From positions 434,001 to 498,000 of the forward strand of contig NZ_BDBZ01000007.1 of NCBI RefSeq assembly GCF_001613245.1: a DNA stretch of 64,000 nucleotides, given 5' to 3'. This document shows, in pieces, positions 59,445 through 64,000 of the stretch; position 1 is the stretch's first letter; the number at the start of each line of letters is the position of its first letter. The position numbers and the translations under genes are program-made. The notes under the pieces are model-generated. The model searched no databases. It was given only the letters and a program-made list of their open reading frames with translations, and had not been told where the DNA came from. The DNA is from Nocardia speluncae NBRC 108251. Its GTDB lineage: Bacteria; Actinomycetota; Actinomycetes; Mycobacteriales; Mycobacteriaceae.

Positions 59445-60541
59445 CGCGAACCCGCTTCGGTTACAGCCGCGGAGGTGCGGAACCGGTTGCGCAGGGCCAG
59501 AGACACATACACCAAGGCGACCAGGACGGGGACCTCGATCAGCGGGCCCACCACCCCGGCCAAGGCTTGGCCCGAGGTGGCGCCGTAGGTGGCGATCGCG
59601 ACCGCGATGGCGAGCTCGAAATTGTTACCGGCCGCGGTGAACGCCAGCGTCGTCGTCCGCTCGTACCCCAAGCCCATGGCGGCGCCGAGCAGGTAGCCGC
59701 CGCCCCACATGATCGCGAAGTACGCGAGCAGCGGGACCGCGATCCGGACCACGTCGAGGGGTTGGGAGGTGATGCGGTCGCCTTGCAGCGCGAACAGCAC
59801 GACGATGGTGAACAGCAACCCGTAGAGCGCCCACGGCCCGATCCGCGGAATCAACTTGGTCTCGTACCAGTCGCGGCCCTTCGCGCGTTCCCCGAATCGG
59901 CGGGTGAGATATCCCGCGAGCAGCGGGATCCCGAGGAAGATCAGCACCGATTTCGCGATCTGCCACGGCGAGGCCTCGATCGTGGTCTGCTCCAGGCCCA
60001 GCCATCCGGGCAAGACCGAGAGGTAGAACCAGCCCAGGACCGCGAACATGATCACCTGGAAGATCGAGTTCAACGCCACCAGCACCGCGGCGGCTTCCCG
60101 GTCACCGCAGGCCAGGTCGTTCCAGATGATCACCATCGCGATACAGCGCGCCAGCCCGACGATGATCAATCCGGTCCGGTACTCCGGTAGGTCCGGCAGC
60201 AGCAGCCACGCCAGCGCGAACATCAGCGCCGGGCCCAGCACCCAGTTCAGGACCAGTGACCCGATGAGGAGGCGCCGGTCGCCGGTCACGCTGTCGAGGC
60301 GGTCGTAGCGGACCTTGGCCAGCACCGGGTACATCATGATCAGCAGGCCGATCGCGATCGGCAGCGAGATACCGTCGATCTCCACTGCGGCCAGCGCGTC
60401 GCCGAGGCCGGGGATCAGCCGGCCCAGCAGGAGACCGGCGGCCATGGCCACGCCGATCCAGACCGGCAGGAACCGGTCGAGCGTGGACAGCTTGCCCACC
60501 ACACCCTGCTCGCCGACCGTGGTGGTGTCCGTGGCGTTCAC
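59441..60541 (-). CDS. acr3: arsenite efflux transporter, Acr3 type
   Basis: A 366-residue membrane protein with about ten helices. GLARCIAMVIIWNDLACGD contains the conserved Cys133 of Acr3 helix 4 and a second Cys145. FTAAGNNFELAIAVAIATYG near residue 300 is the other family signature. It pumps arsenite out using the proton gradient. It overlaps arsR upstream and the arsC2 frame downstream by 4 bp each, so the four genes are one operon under the ArsR at 60538. Confidence 0.92.
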   Translation of the reverse strand: MNATDTTTVGEQGVVGKLSTLDRFLPVWIGVAMAAGLLLGRLIPGLGDALAAVEIDGISLPIAIGLLIMMYPVLAKVRYDRLDSVTGDRRLLIGSLVLNWVLGPALMFALAWLLLPDLPEYRTGLIIVGLARCIAMVIIWNDLACGDREAAAVLVALNSIFQVIMFAVLGWFYLSVLPGWLGLEQTTIEASPWQIAKSVLIFLGIPLLAGYLTRRFGERAKGRDWYETKLIPRIGPWALYGLLFTIVVLFALQGDRITSQPLDVVRIAVPLLAYFAIMWGGGYLLGAAMGLGYERTTTLAFTAAGNNFELAIAVAIATYGATSGQALAGVVGPLIEVPVLVALVYVSLALRNRFRTSAAVTEAGSR

Positions 60542-60915
60542 GCGGTCACCTCGGCGGCCTCGCCGCTTTCCAGCAGCAACGCATCGGAGACCCGCGCCAA
60601 CGCCTGCGGGACGACGCGGTAGTACACCCAGGATGCGCGGCGTTCGCTGGTCAGCAGCCCAGCGGAGCGCAGCACCTTCAGGTGATGGGAGATGGTCGGC
60701 TGAGTGAGGTCGATGCCCTCGGACAGATCACACACGCACGCCTCCATCCCGGACCGCGACGCGATCGAGCTGAGCAATCGCAGCCGTACCGGATCCGACA
60801 GGGCCTTGAACACCGACGCCAACTTCACCGCGGCTTCCGCCGACAAGGGTTCCCGTACGCGCGGGGCGGGGTGGCAGGCCTCGACCGGTATCACCGGCAA
60901 CTGCGGATTAGACAT
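60538..60915 (-). CDS. arsR: ArsR-family metalloregulator (arsenic locus, right)
   Basis: A 125-residue repressor. SVFKALSDPVRLRLLSSIASR opens the winged helix. The metal site ACVCDL (Cys60, Cys62) corresponds to the ELCVCDL motif in helix 3 of classical ArsR. DLTQPTISHHLKVLRSAGLL is the recognition helix. It is the first gene of the minus-strand operon and overlaps acr3 by ATGA. An inverted repeat lies directly before its start codon. Confidence 0.91.
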   Translation of the reverse strand: MSNPQLPVIPVEACHPAPRVREPLSAEAAVKLASVFKALSDPVRLRLLSSIASRSGMEACVCDLSEGIDLTQPTISHHLKVLRSAGLLTSERRASWVYYRVVPQALARVSDALLLESGEAAEVTA

Positions 60916-60917
60916 GC

Positions 60918-60939
60918 ATCGATATTGACGTGTATCTAT
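60918..60939. promoter_or_regulatory. ArsR operator
   Basis: ATCGATA-N8-TATCTAT (6 of 7 bases symmetric), ending 3 bp upstream of the arsR start codon and overlapping the likely promoter. AT-rich imperfect repeats of this size are typical ArsR sites. Confidence 0.55.
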
Positions 60940-60986
60940 TCAGATTGGCAAACGAACACCTGGTGAACACCCGTCACACAGGCCTT

Positions 60987-61349
60987 CTATCCGGCCGCGG
61001 AGGCATCGAGAACCTCGATATAGGCGGCCGGGACCCCCACGCCCATCACCGTGCCCTCGGCACTGGTGGTGAAGTCGAAGGTGAAGAACGAGCAGCAACT
61101 CGACTCCCGCGCGGCCAGGTCCCGGGCCGAAGGTTCGGCGCCACCGGTGAGCACAAGTTCCAACCGCTCCGGATCCAGTCGGCGGATATCGCGGACGGAG
61201 CCGGTGAAGAACCGCTCGAACTCGGCGGTCCGAATCGGCTGCGCCACGGAGGCAGCGTGCACGCATCCGGCACCCAGTCCCCGAGCATTGGTGAGGTCGC
61301 CATTTCTCGACGGTAAGCCTGGACCCCCAGCCCCGAATACCGCAAGCAT
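60987..61349 (-). CDS. small CC-motif protein of heavy-metal loci
   Basis: A 120-residue protein. The ATG at 61349 has GGAGGG 10 bp upstream. It contains AAFERFF-like AEFERFFTGSVRDIRRLD, then ARDLAARESSCCSFFTFDF and VGVPAAYIEVLDA. I recall small proteins with this ESxCCxFF motif beside MerR-type and other heavy-metal genes in actinobacteria, but I know no function. The paired cysteines could bind metal. It is on the same strand as arsR and ends 72 bp before its start codon. Confidence 0.65.
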   Translation of the reverse strand: MLAVFGAGGPGLPSRNGDLTNARGLGAGCVHAASVAQPIRTAEFERFFTGSVRDIRRLDPERLELVLTGGAEPSARDLAARESSCCSFFTFDFTTSAEGTVMGVGVPAAYIEVLDASAAG

Positions 61350-61911
61350 CGAATGAATACCCTCCACCAGTTGCAGTCAACGCCGGTGAGGCGTCCGAAT
61401 ACGCAGGGCCGGAGCCGAAATGGAAGGAGCCTACTGGCTGGGCTCTCGAAGATCTGCGCATCGCGACAGGTTTGCCGACCGTGGTCGGCGAAGCCGGCCG
61501 GACACTGGTGACTGCGGAGGAAAGTGGGCTGAAATGCCCCACTGACCGCTGCGCAGCAATGCCATCTCGGCACTGCGCCCACCCGCATCGCGGACACCGT
61601 CCGTCGGCACGGGGGTCGATGAAACGGTCGGAGAACTGCCACACGATCGCCGGTCGGAAGGGCAACCATCGAGTGGAAAGGACCGGTCGCTACCACGAGA
61701 TCGTCCAGTTCCGGAACATCCGGCCGAGGTCGCCCGGAGTCGCAGGCCCGACTCGACCGCGAGACGCAGGGTTGTGAGTAGGTCCCGCTCTGCACGTGGC
61801 GCGAGACCGTTGGCGGATCCTTTCCCTGGGCCGGTTCCGGCGACCGGCGACAGCGATTCGACAGCGATCCGGCAGGCCGCTTCGAGATGCTGCGCGGGGA
61901 GGTGATCGACG
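61350..61911. other. gene-free stretch
   Basis: About 560 bp between two divergently placed genes (minus-strand CC-motif protein, plus-strand YHS protein). A minus-strand frame reads AQHLEAACRIAVESLSPVAG but lacks a start with ribosome site. I cannot support a gene; it should contain both promoters. Confidence 0.4.
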
Positions 61912-62541
61912 ATGATGTTCGTCGAATTGTTCTTGTCCGAAGGCGCGCTCGATCCGGAACGACGGCGGCGCGCAGCCCGGCGCCTGGGCACGATCCATGA
62001 GTTGGGGGCCGGCGAACCCGGTGGCGGAGAAGAGATGGCGCCGCGTTCCGCGGCCGTGTTCGCGTCGATGTATCAGGTGGTAGTGCACGAGCCGCAGATC
62101 TGGGTCGCCGGGGAGCAAGTCCTCACCGAGCAGGATCCCCCCCACTGTCTGGTGCGAATTCATGTTCCGGGACCGTGGCGCAAGGATATGAGCGAGACAC
62201 TGATCTCCTATGCGACACGCATCGTCTGCGACGAGTTCGACGACCCGGAACTGCCCTACCGCCGGCCGACGGTGCAGGTACATGTTCTCGGCATCTCGGA
62301 GGGAAGCATCGGGATGCTCGGAAAGGTGGCGAAGTCCGCAGACCTCGTCGAGATGTTGAGTGATCCGTATCGGGACGACCTGGAGACAGGGAAGGCGTTG
62401 AAGGACCCTATGTGCGGAGTGCTCGTTCCGTTGGACGAGGACACCGCCACCCTCGAGATCGATGGTGAACTGTACGCGTTCTGTTGCCGCGGCTGTCGCG
62501 CCGAGTACGTGGCGAAACGGGAGAAGGCCGCGCGGTCGTGA
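61912..62541 (+). CDS. YHS-domain protein with tautomerase-like N-terminal part
   Basis: A 209-residue protein; start ATG 61912 (or 61915) with GGAGG 10 bp upstream. Residues about 70-150 (CLVRIHVPGPWRKDMSETL, then RPTVQVHVLGISEGSIG) look like the MIF/4-OT tautomerase fold. The C-terminal 45 residues are a YHS/TRASH domain: KDPMCGVLVP, then ELYAFCCRGCRAEYV. That supplies four cysteines for a metal such as copper, as in CopA-linked domains. It stands beside the arsenic genes and may be a metal sensor or chaperone; the fusion is unusual. Confidence 0.72.
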   Translation: MMFVELFLSEGALDPERRRRAARRLGTIHELGAGEPGGGEEMAPRSAAVFASMYQVVVHEPQIWVAGEQVLTEQDPPHCLVRIHVPGPWRKDMSETLISYATRIVCDEFDDPELPYRRPTVQVHVLGISEGSIGMLGKVAKSADLVEMLSDPYRDDLETGKALKDPMCGVLVPLDEDTATLEIDGELYAFCCRGCRAEYVAKREKAARS

Positions 62542-62553
62542 CAGCAGTCGGGA

Positions 62554-64000
62554 TCAATATGCCCGGATCTCGGCGAGAGCGCTCGCGGGATCGAGGCCAC
62601 ATCCGCGCTCGTACTCGTCTCTGAATCCGCTCAGAGCATCCGCCAACCGCGCGACGTCGGGGTGACCGGAGTTGGGGCCGCCCCGTAATGCGTGGGCCAC
62701 GCCGAGAATCTCCGACGCCCGATCGGGCTCGCCGCGCCGGTGGGCCAGGTCGGCCATCCCGACAGCCACATGGGCCGACATCGGCATATCGGGCAGGCCG
62801 ACGGCGATGTCTCGCGCTTCGCGCAGGTATCGCGCGGCGGCGATGAAATCCCCGGTAGCCGCGGCGAGATATCCCGCACCGGCGGCGTACAAGGCGCGTT
62901 CAGGTGGATCGGCGGCATCCGCGGCGTACCCGAGGTGTCGCTTCGCCTTGGCGAGGTCGCCGTCGTGGCGAGCCAGGTCGGCGAGGGAGATCCGGGCAAG
63001 GGTGATCTCGTGCCCGGCGGTGCCCCCGGTGAGAACCTCCGACAACTGCTTGCGCGCGTTATCGATATCCCCGGCGTCGATACGGACCATCGCCAGCCAC
63101 GCCTGCTGTCCGTCGTGGGTGCCGAGCTCGCGGGAGAGCAGCGCCGCCTCGTCCAGCGTAATCAGGGCCTCGGCGGTGTCACCGCCGGCGGTCGAAGCGG
63201 CTGCCAGCGACATCAACGACAGCGACAACGCCCAACGCTCACCGCAGCCGCGGAAACCCTCGATGGCTGCGGTGATATCGAGTCGGCTGCTGTCGGTCCG
63301 GCCCGCTGCACCGTGCAACAGGGAGCGTGTGAACCACAACATTCCTCGCATCCACGGATCGGGGTGTGGCAGGTGCGGTTCCAGCGCTGCCAATCCGTCA
63401 TCGGTGTTGCCGGTGGCCAAGGCGAGCAGGGCACAGATGAACGCAGCGGTCGGGTCGTGTGTGGGGTCGGGGCGCTCCACGGTGGCTGCGGCGGCGCCGA
63501 GACTGCCCGCGAATGTCGCGTTGAGCAGGTAGGCCGCGATCGCACGCAGTCGTGCCTCGGCCGGGGCCGGACCAGACATCGAAAGGACTGTATGCAGTTT
63601 TCCGGTGGCTTCCGCGTGATCACCGTGAACAGCCCAGAACTGACCGAGTGCGGCGCCCAAACGGATGGCTGTATCGGAATCTTCTTCGTCCGCGGCACAC
63701 GCGAGTGCCGCGTTGAAGTTGTCCCGTTCCGCATCCAGGCGCGTGAGCCACGAGAGCTGTCCGGAGCCGCGTAAGTGCAGTTCTGCCCGTTCGGCCAGCT
63801 CGAGGAAATAGGCGGCATGGGCGGCGTGAGCGGCAGCCATGCGGCCGGTCGTGGCCAGCTGCTCGACGCCGAACTCGCGGATGGTGTCGAGCATCCGGTA
63901 CCGGCCGCCGGCGTACTCCAGCAGCGATTTATCGACCAGGGCATGCAGGGCATCTGCGGTGAGACCGACATATTCGGCGGCCTCACCGGAGAAGCTCCCC
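62554..64000 (-). CDS. large AfsR/LuxR-type ATPase regulator, C-terminal part (cut by window edge)
   Basis: The frame is open from the right edge to a stop at 62554. It carries FSGEAAEYVGLTADALHALV, then DKSLLEYAGGRYRMLDTIREFGVEQLA, the winged-helix end of an NB-ARC module in AfsR/SARP- and LuxR-type regulators. About 450 residues of TPR-like helices follow (ALGQFWAVHGDHAEATGKL, GDTAEALITLDEAALLSRELG). The DNA-binding and nucleotide-binding parts lie outside. No HTH is present at this C-terminus, so the DNA-binding domain would be N-terminal. Confidence 0.75.
   Translation of the reverse strand, partial: GSFSGEAAEYVGLTADALHALVDKSLLEYAGGRYRMLDTIREFGVEQLATTGRMAAAHAAHAAYFLELAERAELHLRGSGQLSWLTRLDAERDNFNAALACAADEEDSDTAIRLGAALGQFWAVHGDHAEATGKLHTVLSMSGPAPAEARLRAIAAYLLNATFAGSLGAAAATVERPDPTHDPTAAFICALLALATGNTDDGLAALEPHLPHPDPWMRGMLWFTRSLLHGAAGRTDSSRLDITAAIEGFRGCGERWALSLSLMSLAAASTAGGDTAEALITLDEAALLSRELGTHDGQQAWLAMVRIDAGDIDNARKQLSEVLTGGTAGHEITLARISLADLARHDGDLAKAKRHLGYAADAADPPERALYAAGAGYLAAATGDFIAAARYLREARDIAVGLPDMPMSAHVAVGMADLAHRRGEPDRASEILGVAHALRGGPNSGHPDVARLADALSGFRDEYERGCGLDPASALAEIRAY

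Noticed and set aside
1..64000. tRNA, rRNA, CRISPR arrays, complete insertion sequences
   Set aside because: None was recognised by eye on either strand; no repeat-spacer pattern and no intact transposase were found. A dedicated RNA search could still reveal small RNAs.

Overview
The window is GC-rich actinobacterial chromosome, most likely Nocardia or a close relative (order Mycobacteriales, Nocardiaceae). Reasons: codons mostly end in G or C, GTG/TTG starts and 4-bp ATGA/GTGA gene overlaps are common, and the gene content is typical of the group: F420-type luciferase-like enzymes, KstR2/IpdF/HsaAB-like catabolic genes, Baeyer-Villiger monooxygenases, DUF1214 proteins and an actinobacterial arsenic locus. 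No rRNA, tRNA, CRISPR array or complete insertion sequence was seen. Both edges cut genes: a methyltransferase at the left and a large AfsR/LuxR-type regulator at the right.

Left part (1-10.7 kb): two near-identical DUF1214 genes on the minus strand bracket a plus-strand set of D-aminoacylase-type amidohydrolase, TauD-like dioxygenase and TetR regulator, with an 18-bp palindrome in the divergent promoter region. Next come an NmrA-like reductase under a MerR/SoxR-type promoter, and an Rrf2 regulator next to an MFS drug exporter that share an operator-like sequence.

Middle-left (10.7-34.7 kb): an oxidative catabolic region. It holds two luciferase-like monooxygenases, several SDRs, an HsaA/HsaB-like two-component monooxygenase, IclR and KstR2-like TetR regulators, a Dpp-type ABC transporter without a binding protein, a ThDP enzyme, a lipase/esterase, two BVMOs, an FMN 2-hydroxy-acid oxidase, and an APS kinase/CysQ pair. 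The genes suggest breakdown of a cyclic, steroid- or terpenoid-like compound. A decayed third DUF1214 fragment lies at 32.6-32.8 kb.

Centre (34.9-42.6 kb): the most interesting part. A LAL-type LuxR regulator is followed by a 66-residue RiPP precursor with two copies of the core GNFSSFIE, a stand-alone FxsB-like radical SAM/SPASM maturase and an MFS exporter. It looks like a cyclophane (triceptide) RiPP cluster. A P450 lacking the ExxR arginine lies upstream on the opposite strand, with a 28-bp near-perfect palindrome between.

Middle-right (42.7-52.8 kb): ten minus-strand genes, read from amidohydrolase down to TetR: amidohydrolase, NIPSNAP-like protein, SnoaL-like protein, NitT/TauT-type ABC importer, ADP-forming acyl-CoA ligase, SCP2-type thiolase plus DUF35 partner, TetR. 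This looks like an import, CoA-activation and cleavage pathway for an organic acid.

Right part (53.2-64 kb): an arsenic resistance island beginning at a decayed integrase. One arm (plus strand) has ArsI/CadI, MFS, ArsO-like flavoprotein and hydrolase next to an ArsR. The other arm (minus strand) is arsR-acr3-arsC2-arsC1-aquaporin, in which arsC2 carries a one-base frameshift and the aquaporin is broken at a 38-bp perfect palindrome. A CC-motif protein, a YHS-domain protein and the truncated regulator follow.
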